From Anaerotignum propionicum DSM 1682 (GTDB taxonomy: Bacteria > Bacillota > Clostridia > Lachnospirales > Anaerotignaceae), in the NCBI RefSeq assembly GCF_001561955.1, contig NZ_CP014223.1, positions 744,001 through 808,000 on the forward strand: 64,000 nucleotides of DNA, given 5' to 3'. Below, piece after piece: positions 33,434 through 41,621 of the stretch. A program made the translations under genes and the position numbers. Each line of letters begins with the position of its first letter. The first letter of the stretch is position 1. Under the pieces are notes generated by a model, which saw only the letters and a list, made by a program, of their open reading frames with translations, did not search any database and had not been told where the DNA came from.

Positions 33434-34793
33434 TTACCAGCAGTATTGCATCGATAGACTTTTAGTAGAGCCGGCTTTGGGGTTATTCCTAGATATGGGA
33501 TTGGGGAAAACTGTTACCACGCTTTCGGCAGTAAAGGAATTAAAATATTACCGTTTTGCAATACATAAGGTTTTGGTTATTGCCCCAAAAAAGGTGGCCG
33601 AAGCAACCTGGAGCAAGGAGGCTGCAAAGTGGGAACACTTGCAAAATCTAAGAATCTCCACAGTGCTTGGCAGTAAGAATAAGCGTGTTGCAGCGTTGGC
33701 CGCCACTGCGGATTTGTATGTGATAAATCGTGAAAACGTAGAATGGTTGGTGGATTATTACCGGAACGATTGGCCGTTCGACATGATTGTGGTTGATGAA
33801 AGCAGCAGCTTTAAAGATCAGAGTACAAAACGATGGAAGGCCTTAAAACGAATTCGGCCAAGAATAAAAAGAATCGTTTTGCTGACAGGTACACCGGCGC
33901 CCAATAACTTGATTGACTTGTGGGCACAGCTTTATTTGCTGGATGAAGGTGCAAGACTTGGCCGAACCATTGGCGGTTTCCGTGAAAGGTATTTCGCCCC
34001 TGATAAGCGTTCTGCAGAAAGAGTGTTTACATACAAACCAAAGTACGGTGCAGAGGAAAAAATTGAAACTTTGATCGGTGATATTTGTATCTCCATGAAG
34101 GCTGAGGATTATTTGGAGTTGCCTGACTGTGTAACAGTAAATACCCCCGTGGCGTTGGATAGCAAAGCAAGAAAAGCCTACGAGACATTAGAAAAGACAA
34201 TGCTTCTTGAAATTAACGATGAAGAAATTACTGCCGATATGGCAGCAGTCCTTACAGGGAAGTTGCTACAGCTTGCCGGCGGTGCTGTTTATGATGGCAA
34301 CCATAACGCCCAGTTAATCCATGACTGCAAGATAACAGCTTTCATGGAACTGATAGACGGGCTTTCCGGAGAGCATGCACTTGTATTTTATGGGTATCAG
34401 CATGAGAAGGACAGGCTGTTGAAAGAACTTTCTAAAACAAAACTTCGGGTGAGAGTTTTTGGTGGGGCAGATGATGAAACGGATTGGAATAACGGTGAGA
34501 TTGATGTTTTGTTAGCCCATCCCATGAGTACCGCATACGGACTTAATCTTCAGGATGGAGGACACCACGTAATCTGGTATGGGCCAACATGGAGCTTGGA
34601 GCAGTATCAGCAGGCAAATAAAAGACTGCATCGACAAGGGCAGAAAAAGCCGGTTATCATTCACCATTTGATTGCAGAGGAAACGGTGGACGAGGATGTT
34701 ATCAAGGCTTTGGATAATAAGAGTGGCACCCAAGAGGCGTTACTTGGAGCATTGAAAGCGAGAATTGAAAAATATAAGGGGGCTTCATTTTGA
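33414..34793 (+). CDS. SNF2-family DEAD/DEAH-box helicase
   Basis: About 459 residues. MKFVPHNYQQYCIDRLL is the usual phage SNF2 start; the ATG at 33414 is preferred over GTG 33405. Motif I DMGLGKT (27-33), motif II VVDESSSF (DESS, Asp128-Glu129), motif III LLTGTPAPNN, and the C-terminal QDGGHHVIWYGPTWSLEQYQ with motif VI QANKRLHRQGQ are all present. A double-stranded DNA translocase, paired with VRR-NUC as in many Gram-positive phages. Confidence 0.92.
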   Translation: MKFVPHNYQQYCIDRLLVEPALGLFLDMGLGKTVTTLSAVKELKYYRFAIHKVLVIAPKKVAEATWSKEAAKWEHLQNLRISTVLGSKNKRVAALAATADLYVINRENVEWLVDYYRNDWPFDMIVVDESSSFKDQSTKRWKALKRIRPRIKRIVLLTGTPAPNNLIDLWAQLYLLDEGARLGRTIGGFRERYFAPDKRSAERVFTYKPKYGAEEKIETLIGDICISMKAEDYLELPDCVTVNTPVALDSKARKAYETLEKTMLLEINDEEITADMAAVLTGKLLQLAGGAVYDGNHNAQLIHDCKITAFMELIDGLSGEHALVFYGYQHEKDRLLKELSKTKLRVRVFGGADDETDWNNGEIDVLLAHPMSTAYGLNLQDGGHHVIWYGPTWSLEQYQQANKRLHRQGQKKPVIIHHLIAEETVDEDVIKALDNKSGTQEALLGALKARIEKYKGASF

Positions 34794-35170
34794 AAATGGC
34801 GGATTACAGCAGGGGCAGGAATGACGGCCTTGCCCTTGCATTGAAAATTGTAAAAGAGGACGGCATTGAAGCGCTGGAGAAGGAAATAAAGTTTCGGGGC
34901 GTTAGTAATATACATACACCGTTAGCACAAAAGGATTTGGAAAAAGCACTTGCCCCTATCAAGGAGCACACGATTGCAACAATGTTGGCAATGTCCATTC
35001 ATGTTTTATACGATGAATTTGACTTTCGTACGGTTCGGCTAAATCGTTTCAGGGACAGATTCAATAGCAAAGTAGACTGTCTCCTTGATGACATGGTGAC
35101 TTGGGGTGACATTGTGAAAGATATTCAGGAGAAAACAAAGATGGTGATTGCAATACCACATAACGAGTAA
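34790..35170 (+). CDS. Hypothetical phage protein
   Basis: 126 residues from TTG 34790 (overlaps the helicase stop, AGGGGG upstream); ATG 34796 is an alternative. Contains RGRNDGLALALKIVKEDGIE and a long helical C-terminal half. Found between SNF2 helicase and late-regulator genes in Firmicutes phages as I recall. No functional motif seen. Confidence 0.7.
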   Translation: MKMADYSRGRNDGLALALKIVKEDGIEALEKEIKFRGVSNIHTPLAQKDLEKALAPIKEHTIATMLAMSIHVLYDEFDFRTVRLNRFRDRFNSKVDCLLDDMVTWGDIVKDIQEKTKMVIAIPHNE

Positions 35171-35183
35171 GGAGCTGAATGGA

Positions 35184-35498
35184 TTGCTTAGAAAAGAATT
35201 GTTGTACGGTGTTATCTTTTTAGTCGGGGATGAAATGAATGCGGCTAACCGCAAGTTTCCGTTGTTTGCATCTAACCATGAGGGTTATGCCGTAATCAAA
35301 GAGGAAATTGAGGAGGCTGTTGAAGAGTGCAATTTGACGGTTGACAATTTAGAAATCCTGTGGAGCGTAATTCGTGAGAATGGTGCAGGATTGGAATCCG
35401 TGAGTTACATAAAGCAGCATGCAATAAAGGCAGCAGCTGAATTTATTCAGGTTGCGGCAATGTGTGAGAAGTATTTACTCAGTACCGGTAAAAGATAA
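35184..35498 (+). CDS. Hypothetical phage protein
   Basis: About 104 residues. A TTG start at 35184 is 8 bases after AAGGAG and is preferred to the ATG 35148 inside the previous gene. Contains EMNAANRKFPLFASNHEGYA and an acidic helix IKEEIEEAVEE, then HAIKAAAEFIQVAAM, as in small helical phage proteins of unknown role. Confidence 0.7.
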   Translation: MLRKELLYGVIFLVGDEMNAANRKFPLFASNHEGYAVIKEEIEEAVEECNLTVDNLEILWSVIRENGAGLESVSYIKQHAIKAAAEFIQVAAMCEKYLLSTGKR

Positions 35499-35558
35499 TA
35501 CCAGAAAGGGGTAAGAGGTTTGCGGCCGCTATAAATCCGGATTTACTCCTGTGATGAT

Positions 35559-36044
35559 ATGGGACAAGAATTATTTAATGCCAATATGGATCTTGCTTAT
35601 TTTATCTTGAGAAGGTATTTTCCGTGGTATGGCAATGATGAAGATGCAAAGCAAATTTGCTTGATCGGGCTTTGGAAAGCAAGTGAAAAATTCAATCCGG
35701 ATAAAGGATTTGAGTTTTCAACTTTTGCTGCAAGGGTAATCATGAATCAAATGCGCATGTTTCTTAGGGACCAAAGGAAGAGAAATAAAATCAAGTATGT
35801 TGATAATATTGCGTATTTTGAGGGTGAACAGTTCGACGTTTTAGAAACAATCCCGGATAAGTATGAGGGGGAGGTTTCTTTGGGGTTTTGCTTTAAAGAG
35901 CTGTCGGAAAAGTTAAATGAGAGGGAAACACAAGTTTTGCAATTGAAGATCAAAGGGTATAACCAGACGGAAATTGGGAATAGGTTGAATTTATCACAGG
36001 TAACGGTATCTAGATGTTTGAAGCGCATTGTAAGTAAGTTGTAG
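35559..36044 (+). CDS. Sigma-70-like late regulator
   Basis: 161 residues. Region 2-like DEDAKQICLIGLWKASEKFN, then PDKGFEFSTFAARVIMNQMR, is the sigma-70 region 2 core. The C-terminal LNERETQVLQLKIKGYNQTE and SQVTVSRCLKRI form region 4 with its HTH. A compact phage sigma factor that probably directs or activates late transcription. The ribosome site before ATG 35559 is weak. Confidence 0.88.
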   Translation: MGQELFNANMDLAYFILRRYFPWYGNDEDAKQICLIGLWKASEKFNPDKGFEFSTFAARVIMNQMRMFLRDQRKRNKIKYVDNIAYFEGEQFDVLETIPDKYEGEVSLGFCFKELSEKLNERETQVLQLKIKGYNQTEIGNRLNLSQVTVSRCLKRIVSKL

Positions 36045-36080
36045 AGGGTTATTTGTTATGAACAACAATCCAGGAAAATG

Positions 36081-36104
36081 AAAAAAGCCACCCAAAAGGG
36101 TGGC
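36081..36104 (-). terminator. Terminator of the cold-shock gene
   Basis: GCCACCC-AAAA-GGGTGGC; on the minus strand it is followed by six T. It lies 12 bases past the csp stop. Confidence 0.9.
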
Positions 36105-36116
36105 CATGTAGAAGGC

Positions 36117-36329
36117 TTAGTTAGCACAAACATTGACAGCACGTGTTTTACGGCTATCTCTGGGATCTGCTTCTGTATCGAAAGTTACTGCCTGGCCTTC
36201 ATTTAAAGATTTGAAACCATTTGTCTGGATGGAAGAGAAATGTACAAATACATCTTCTCCGCCGTTAGCGGGTGTGATAAAACCAAAACCCTTATCTGCA
36301 TTAAACCATTTTACTGTACCGTTATTCAT
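36117..36329 (-). CDS. Cold-shock-domain protein carried by the prophage
   Basis: 70 residues, the full CspA/CspB fold: [19 protein letters not shown] with RNP1 KGFGFI, then [11 protein letters not shown] with RNP2 VFVHF, ending [11 protein letters not shown]. It binds single-stranded nucleic acid as an RNA chaperone or antiterminator. ATG 36329 is 6-7 bases after AGGAGGT. It is oriented against all surrounding phage genes and has its own promoter, long leader and terminator, so it can be expressed in the lysogen: a moron. Confidence 0.93.
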   Translation of the reverse strand: MNNGTVKWFNADKGFGFITPANGGEDVFVHFSSIQTNGFKSLNEGQAVTFDTEADPRDSRKTRAVNVCAN

Positions 36330-36370
36330 AATCAGTACCTCCTAAAAAATATTATCTCGGGCATATAAAT

Positions 36371-36425
36371 AAAAAAAGTTCTCAAGCATTAGTCAGATAA
36401 TAATTATCGACTAGGACTTAAGAAC
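36371..36425 (-). terminator. Terminator-like hairpin in the csp leader (putative attenuator)
   Basis: On the minus strand GTTCTTAAG (36425-36417) pairs with CTTGAGAAC (36386-36378). Inner pairs TAGTC/GACTA and GATAAT/ATTATC extend the stem, and seven T follow (36377-36371). It lies between the promoter and the ribosome site, so it would stop most transcripts unless antiterminated. Confidence 0.75.
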
Positions 36426-36453
36426 GAATAATCATATATACGAAATTAAACTT

Positions 36454-36482
36454 AGTATACACCAATAAAAAAGGATTGTCAA
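36454..36482 (-). promoter_or_regulatory. Consensus promoter of the csp gene (minus strand)
   Basis: TTGACA (36482-36477), exactly 17 bases, then TATACT (36459-36454). The predicted leader is about 118 bases, long as is usual for cold-shock mRNAs. Confidence 0.88.
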
Positions 36483-36541
36483 GAAATATTTTACAGAAAT
36501 GAAATGGATTTATTGATTAATGTGTTTTGAGAGGTGATTAA

Positions 36542-36739
36542 GTGAGTTGGAAGAATAAAAAAATAATACTAAAGACGATGGTGTGGTGCGGAATTTATAG
36601 CGCATTAGGAGGCTTATGGCAGGCATTAGAATACATGATTTATGGACAAGCAATCTCAAGCTATGAAGATACGGTTGTAGGAATAATTGTTACTTTTGCA
36701 ATTTATAAGCTTTTTATGAATGGGATTTCATTTGAATAG
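36542..36739 (+). CDS. Small phage membrane protein
   Basis: 65 residues, GTG start after GAGGTGATTAA. Two hydrophobic segments (about 10-34 and 43-60) around a short loop SSYEDT. No family recognised. Overlaps the long version of the next frame, but not its preferred start. Confidence 0.6.
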   Translation: MSWKNKKIILKTMVWCGIYSALGGLWQALEYMIYGQAISSYEDTVVGIIVTFAIYKLFMNGISFE

Positions 36740-36752
36740 TGAGGTGATGTTG

Positions 36753-37193
36753 TTGGGGAAAGAATTATTAACGCAGTATGCTGATCTTCAAGCGGAAATT
36801 GAGGATTTGCAACGGAGAATCAGAAAAACCGAATGCCAGATTGAACGAATACAGGCTGGTGGTACCGTGTTGGATTCTGTAAAAGGGACAAGGAAAGATG
36901 GCACCATTGGAAATATCCGTATCGAAGGATTCCCTGTGGTTAGCCAGGACGAAAAATTAGAACGGCTATATCGTTACAAAACCCAGCTGCGTAATTCTGA
37001 AAAGCGAGCTGCAGAGTTAGTAAGTGAAATCGAGAAATACATAAATTCTATTGAGGATTGTCGCATGAGAAGGATTATCAGATACAGGTTTATAGATAAG
37101 CTTTCATGGAATGCTGTAGCAGATAAGATGGGTGGGAACAACACAGAGGATGGAATGAGGATGGCTGTTTCTAGATTTTTTGAAAAAAAGTAA
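36753..37193 (+). CDS. Phage late transcription regulator (DUF1492/ArpU-like)
   Basis: About 146 residues. TTG 36753 is used because GAGGTGAT abuts the ATG at 36747. A coiled coil (about 1-40, QAEIEDLQRRIRKTECQIER) is followed by SVKGTRKDGTIGNIRIEG and a C-terminal sigma-4-like HTH: CRMRRIIRYRFIDKLSWNAV then ADKMGGNNTEDGMRMAVSRF. This architecture is typical of the regulator placed just before the terminase genes, and it probably acts at the promoter just downstream. Confidence 0.8.
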   Translation: MGKELLTQYADLQAEIEDLQRRIRKTECQIERIQAGGTVLDSVKGTRKDGTIGNIRIEGFPVVSQDEKLERLYRYKTQLRNSEKRAAELVSEIEKYINSIEDCRMRRIIRYRFIDKLSWNAVADKMGGNNTEDGMRMAVSRFFEKK

Positions 37194-37197
37194 AAGT

Positions 37198-37230
37198 TGT
37201 TCGGTATGTTCGTTTTCAATATAGTACAAT
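37198..37230 (+). promoter_or_regulatory. Candidate activator-dependent late promoter
   Basis: Two TGTTCG copies (37198-37203, 37207-37212; 9-bp spacing) upstream of TACAAT (37225-37230), with no -35 at normal distance. AGTAC-AATG-GTACT surrounds the -10. Immediately downstream of two regulator genes and upstream of the whole late region. Confidence 0.5.
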
Positions 37231-37374
37231 GGTACTAGTAAGAAGTGTATGATTTGATAAACCCTCCTCGGGAAAGGGCATCGAAAGGTGTCTTTTTCTG
37301 TGGAGATAACTTTATCTGAAAGATATACTTCTGGAAAATTTTGTGTTATACTAAAAATAAAGGCGGTGTTTAAT

Positions 37375-37488
37375 ATGGGTGACAAAAGTCCGAAAAATAA
37401 AGAGGCAAAGAAGAAAAAGGAAACTGTAGACAACACTGGCAGCACTGTAAAACAAGGTGGAAAGAAAAAGAAAAAAACGTATGAATAA
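37375..37488 (+). CDS. Small lysine-rich phage protein
   Basis: 37 residues, MGDKSPKNKEAKKKKETVDN at the start, ending KKKKKTYE; about 40 percent Lys. ATG follows AAAGGCGGTG. Probably binds nucleic acid by charge; no family function known. A terminator follows. Confidence 0.65.
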   Translation: MGDKSPKNKEAKKKKETVDNTGSTVKQGGKKKKKTYE

Positions 37489-37495
37489 CAGATAA

Positions 37496-37522
37496 ACCGA
37501 CATCTAACCGTGTCGGTTTTTT
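37496..37522 (+). terminator. Terminator after the Lys-rich peptide gene
   Basis: AACCGACA and TGTCGGTT with a 7-base loop, then a T run. Confidence 0.85.
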
Positions 37523-37664
37523 CATGATATTATAATAACGTGAAAATTTAACAACTCCCCTTATGGGCATTGGCGGAAGCTGGTGCCCTAAACTTTTCGA
37601 CAAATGGTAGGAATTTACTGTTTTGCGTCGAAAACTATAGAGTAAAGAAAAAACAGGAGGGGTT

Positions 37665-38411
37665 ATGATGAAATATCAAAGATTGAAAAACATGATTTTG
37701 GGAGCTATGGTTGCAACATTAATAGTTGGAACTGCACCCACTGCTTTCGCAAAGGAGAGCAAAATGAACATTCCAGTCAGTTTCAATAACATTAAAGTTG
37801 TTATTGATGGTAAGGAGCTAAAAACTGACAAAGAGCCTTTCACATATGAGGGGACAACTTATTTGCCTGTTAGAGCGGTAGCTGAGGCTGTTGGCAAGGA
37901 TGTAAAATGGGATAGTAAAACGCAGACGGTAATTTTAGGTGAGGCAAGCCAAATTGCAAATAAATCAGAGACGAAAACAGTAAGTAGAACTATTGGTAAC
38001 CTATCTTTTGCAGTTCCAGAAACATGGAAAGAAGAGAAAGCTGATGAGTCATTTACCTATTATCTTAATGATGGAGTTATCTTAATGGAAAGTTGGCGTG
38101 ATTCAGAGTATGACGAACTTGAGAATGGAGAAATTGATGGTTTTTTAACTGGATTTCTAAAATCTGATAAAGCTATTGATAGTAATAGTAATAAGTATAA
38201 TAAAAAGAATTTTACAATTGGTGATATTAAGGGCAAAAAAGTTGATATAAATGTTGAAAAACAATACAACGGAGTTAATGTGAAAGTAAAATCTGGTTAT
38301 TTTATTGAGTCTGGAGCAAACATTGTTTTTGTAATGTATTGCAGTACAAAAGATAGTAGTGAATCAGATAAACAATTAGAAAATATGATAGCATCGTTCA
38401 AGCAAAAATAG
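37665..38411 (+). CDS. Secreted protein with copper-amine-oxidase-like N-terminal domain (accessory)
   Basis: 248 residues. A signal peptide MMKYQRLKNMILGAMVATLI continues to an APTAFA-KE cleavage site (about 31-32). Residues about 43-92 (VVIDGKELKTDKEPFTYEGT, TYLPVRAVAEAVGKDVKWD) match the stalk-like copper amine oxidase N-terminal domain common in Firmicutes exported proteins. The rest (about 105-248) resembles PsbP/lipoprotein-like beta domains (FAVPETWKEEKADESF). ATG follows AGGAGG. It is flanked by terminators between late-promoter and terminase genes, so it is likely cargo for the lysogen. Confidence 0.8.
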   Translation: MMKYQRLKNMILGAMVATLIVGTAPTAFAKESKMNIPVSFNNIKVVIDGKELKTDKEPFTYEGTTYLPVRAVAEAVGKDVKWDSKTQTVILGEASQIANKSETKTVSRTIGNLSFAVPETWKEEKADESFTYYLNDGVILMESWRDSEYDELENGEIDGFLTGFLKSDKAIDSNSNKYNKKNFTIGDIKGKKVDINVEKQYNGVNVKVKSGYFIESGANIVFVMYCSTKDSSESDKQLENMIASFKQK

Positions 38412-38420
38412 TTGAACAGA

Positions 38421-38450
38421 AAGCACTTATTATCTGATAGGTGCTTTTTT
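38421..38450 (+). terminator. Terminator after the secreted protein gene
   Basis: AAGCAC and GTGCTT flank a loop that can extend the stem, with six T. Terminase genes begin 27 bases later. Confidence 0.75.
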
Positions 38451-38476
38451 AATGCGAAGAAAGTGAGGTGGTATTA

Positions 38477-39040
38477 TTGACCGAAAAACAGAAACGATTT
38501 GCAGATGAATATTTGATCGACCTTAATGCCACCAGAGCGTACAAAGTGGCTTATCCCAATGTGAAAAAGGATGATGTAGCAGCTCAGGCAGGTAGTAGAT
38601 TGTTGAGAAATGTCAAGGTATCGGCGTATATCGAAAAACGCATAAAGGAACGGGAAAAACGTACTGAAATTACGCAGGATATGGTCCTTCGTGAGTTAGC
38701 TTCTATTGGATTTGCTAACGGTTCCGACTTTGCTAAGGTTATTGAAAAGATAGCAAAAGATGAATTTGGTAACACCATCATTGATCCAGAAACGGGCAAC
38801 CCTTTGAAATACAAAACGGTGGATTTAACCCTTACTGATGAGCTGCCAGAGGAAAAGAAGAGGGCACTTGCCGGTATAAAACACGGTAAGTATGGAGTGG
38901 TTGTGGAGACTTGTGACAAAGTAAAAGCTCTTGAGCTCCTTGGAAAGCATTTAGGAATGTTTGAAAAGAGTGATAATTACCAAGAAGCTCTTGAAAAGTT
39001 AGATGTTATTCTGGAGGGAATTAATCATGCAGCTAAGTGA
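38477..39040 (+). CDS. terS: Terminase small subunit
   Basis: About 187 residues (Terminase_2 family), the DNA-recognition component of the packaging motor. LTEKQKRFADEYLIDLNATR, AYKVAYP and AAQAGSRLLRNVKVSAYIEK form the N-terminal DNA-binding HTH. TTG 38477 is used, 6 bases after GAGGTGG; the GTG at 38468 lies in that site. Overlaps terL by 14 bases. Confidence 0.92.
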   Translation: MTEKQKRFADEYLIDLNATRAYKVAYPNVKKDDVAAQAGSRLLRNVKVSAYIEKRIKEREKRTEITQDMVLRELASIGFANGSDFAKVIEKIAKDEFGNTIIDPETGNPLKYKTVDLTLTDELPEEKKRALAGIKHGKYGVVVETCDKVKALELLGKHLGMFEKSDNYQEALEKLDVILEGINHAAK

Positions 39041-40241
39041 TAAACAAAAGGAATTTTGGAACAATGCTGAATCCCGCTGGAATGTAAAATCAGGGGCTAC
39101 ACGAAGCGGCAAGACGTACATGGATTATTATGTGATACCGAAACGCATTCGGGCTGTGGTAGGCAAGGACGGGCTTGTGGTTATCCTGGGCAACACAAAG
39201 GGTACGTTACAGCGCAATATCATTGAACCCCTTCAGAACATTTGGGGAATGCAGCTTGTCTCTGATATTCGTTCTGACAATACGGCGATGCTATTTGGGG
39301 AAAAGTGTTACTGTCTAGGCGCTGATAAAATAAATCAAGTAAACCGCATACGAGGATCCAGCATAAAGTATTGCTACGGTGACGAGGTAGTGACCTGGCA
39401 TCCGGATGTTTTCAATATGCTTAAGTCTCGTTTGGATAAAAGTTATAGCAAGTTTGATGGTACGTGCAACCCTGAGGGACCCAATCATTGGTTTCACAAG
39501 TTCCTGCAAAGTGATGCGGATTTATATTTGCAACAGTACACGATTGATGATAACCCTTTCAATTCAAAAGAGTTTGTGGAAAACCTGAAAAAGGAGTACA
39601 AGGGTACCATTTTTTACGACAGATACATACTTGGGCTATGGGTTGCGGCAGAGGGTGCAATTTATCGCTTATTTGCCGATGATACGGAAAGGTTCATCCT
39701 AAAAGAAAAGCCTAAGGTAGCATTTGCAACAATCGGCGTTGACTTTGGTGGGAATGGATCTGCCCATGCTTTTAGTTGCACCGGCTTTACACAGTCCATG
39801 AAAGAAGTTGTGACATTAGAAGAATACTACAGAAAAGAAATTATCAGTCCTACTCAGCTTGAGCAGGACTTTGTTGATTTTGTGGAAATGTGCAAATCAA
39901 AGTACAAGGTTGCAGAAGCTTACTGCGACAGTGCCGAAACAACGCTGATCCAAGGGCTTAGAAATGCTTGTGCCAAGAAAGGAATAGCAATCTCAATAAA
40001 GTCGGCAATGAAAAAAGAAGTAAATGACAGAGTTAGATTTTATTGCAGGCTGATGTCCTCGGATCGTTACAAAATATCTAAAAACTGCATCTACACCATA
40101 GAGGCTTTTCGGACTGCTTTGTGGGATAGTAAATATATAACAAAGGACAAAAGGCTGGACGATGGCACAACAAATATTGACAGCCTTGACGCCCAGGAGT
40201 ACAGCACAGAGCCATATATGAAAGCAATTATGAGTATATAA
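39027..40241 (+). CDS. terL: Terminase large subunit
   Basis: 404 residues (Terminase_3/PBSX type), ATPase plus nuclease that translocates DNA into the procapsid. The Walker A variant is GATRSGKT (23-30), with a Walker B-like YCYGDEVVTW. The nuclease domain starts with IGVDFGGNGSAHAF, and acidic AYCDSAETTLI follows. ATG 39027 follows GGAGGG and is preferred over the longer frame. Confidence 0.95.
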   Translation: MQLSDKQKEFWNNAESRWNVKSGATRSGKTYMDYYVIPKRIRAVVGKDGLVVILGNTKGTLQRNIIEPLQNIWGMQLVSDIRSDNTAMLFGEKCYCLGADKINQVNRIRGSSIKYCYGDEVVTWHPDVFNMLKSRLDKSYSKFDGTCNPEGPNHWFHKFLQSDADLYLQQYTIDDNPFNSKEFVENLKKEYKGTIFYDRYILGLWVAAEGAIYRLFADDTERFILKEKPKVAFATIGVDFGGNGSAHAFSCTGFTQSMKEVVTLEEYYRKEIISPTQLEQDFVDFVEMCKSKYKVAEAYCDSAETTLIQGLRNACAKKGIAISIKSAMKKEVNDRVRFYCRLMSSDRYKISKNCIYTIEAFRTALWDSKYITKDKRLDDGTTNIDSLDAQEYSTEPYMKAIMSI

Positions 40242-40253
40242 GGGGGTGATAGG

Positions 40254-41621
40254 GTGCAAGCAATTTTACAGTATTTAAGTAGAGAAGGATATGACTCTGT
40301 TGACAACAGCTATTATGCAAAGATTGCTTTATGGCTTAGCTGGTACAAAGGCAAGGTTGTACAGTTTCACAACTACAGGCAGTACAACGGCATGAAGAAA
40401 ATAAACAGAACCAGAAAAACCTTGGGTATGGCCAAAAAGGTATGCGAGGACTGGGCGAACCTTGAGCTAAACGAAAAAGTCAGTATTGTAATCGATAATC
40501 AGAGTATCAACAATGCCGTTCACGATGTACTGGAAGCCAATAACTTTCGTATAAAAGGAAATCAGCTACTTGAAATAGCCTATGCCCTAGGTACAGGGGC
40601 ATTTGTGGAATACCTGGATGGTGAAAAGATTTGCATTGACTATATTCGTGCAAGCATGATTTATCCTCTACAATGGGACAACGGCGAGATATTAAGCTGT
40701 GCTTTCGCTAGTGAGCGAGTCAATGGCAAAAAGAAACTGGTATACCTGAACATTCATGAAAGGCAGGAAAATGGATTCTATATTATCAAGAATCGTATGT
40801 TTGAGAGGAACGGAAACAATCTAACCGCCGTGGAGCTCCCCGAAGGGTTAGTGGAGGAATACAACACGGGGAGTAGCGTCCCTTGGTTTCAGGTGATTAC
40901 TCCAAACATTGTGAACAATGTGGATTTAGATTGTCCTATGGGTGTTTCTGTTTACGCCAATGCAATAGATCAGCTTGAAGGCGTGGATTTGGTGTATGAC
41001 AGTTACTTAAATGAATTCCGCTTAGGGAAAAAGCGTATTATCGTGCCCAATACCATGGCTAGAATGATGATTGAGGACAGCGGCACTGTGGGCCCTCTCT
41101 TCGATGATAATGACACAGAGTTTTATTCACTGGGTATCGAGGGAGAAGAGAATCAAAAGATACAGGAAATCAACATGGAAATCAGAGCTGATGCGCACGA
41201 AAAGGCAATCAGCAGAGCATTGAGCTTATTATCGGATAAGTGCGGACTAGGTGAAGACCGATATAAATTTGAGAATAGCGGTTTGAAAACAGCAACGGAA
41301 GTGGTTAGCGAAAAATCTGAGTTATATCAAAATCTCAGGAAGCATGAACTTATTCTTGAAGGGGCTTTGATTCATTTAGTTAAGGCCATTGCAACCATGC
41401 TTGGGTATCGGAATGAAATACAAGTAACGATTAACTTTGACGATAGCATTATTGAGGATACGGCTGCGGAGAAACAGCAGTTTCTACAGGAAATAAGGGA
41501 TGGGATTCGGCAAAGGTGGGAATATCGAGTACGGTTCTTTGGTGAAACGGAGGAAGAGGCAAAGGTAAATGTTACAGATTCACAGAGCAACAATATGCTG
41601 ATGGGGTTTGGTGATGAATAA
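40254..41621 (+). CDS. Portal protein (SPP1 gp6-like)
   Basis: 455 residues, GTG start after AGGGGGTGAT. It begins MQAILQYLSREGYDSVDNSY and contains YKGKVVQFHNYRQYNGMKK and GTGAFVEYLDG, typical of Firmicutes SPP1-like portals. Dodecameric channel at the capsid vertex. Overlaps the minor capsid gene by one base. Confidence 0.9.
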   Translation: MQAILQYLSREGYDSVDNSYYAKIALWLSWYKGKVVQFHNYRQYNGMKKINRTRKTLGMAKKVCEDWANLELNEKVSIVIDNQSINNAVHDVLEANNFRIKGNQLLEIAYALGTGAFVEYLDGEKICIDYIRASMIYPLQWDNGEILSCAFASERVNGKKKLVYLNIHERQENGFYIIKNRMFERNGNNLTAVELPEGLVEEYNTGSSVPWFQVITPNIVNNVDLDCPMGVSVYANAIDQLEGVDLVYDSYLNEFRLGKKRIIVPNTMARMMIEDSGTVGPLFDDNDTEFYSLGIEGEENQKIQEINMEIRADAHEKAISRALSLLSDKCGLGEDRYKFENSGLKTATEVVSEKSELYQNLRKHELILEGALIHLVKAIATMLGYRNEIQVTINFDDSIIEDTAAEKQQFLQEIRDGIRQRWEYRVRFFGETEEEAKVNVTDSQSNNMLMGFGDE

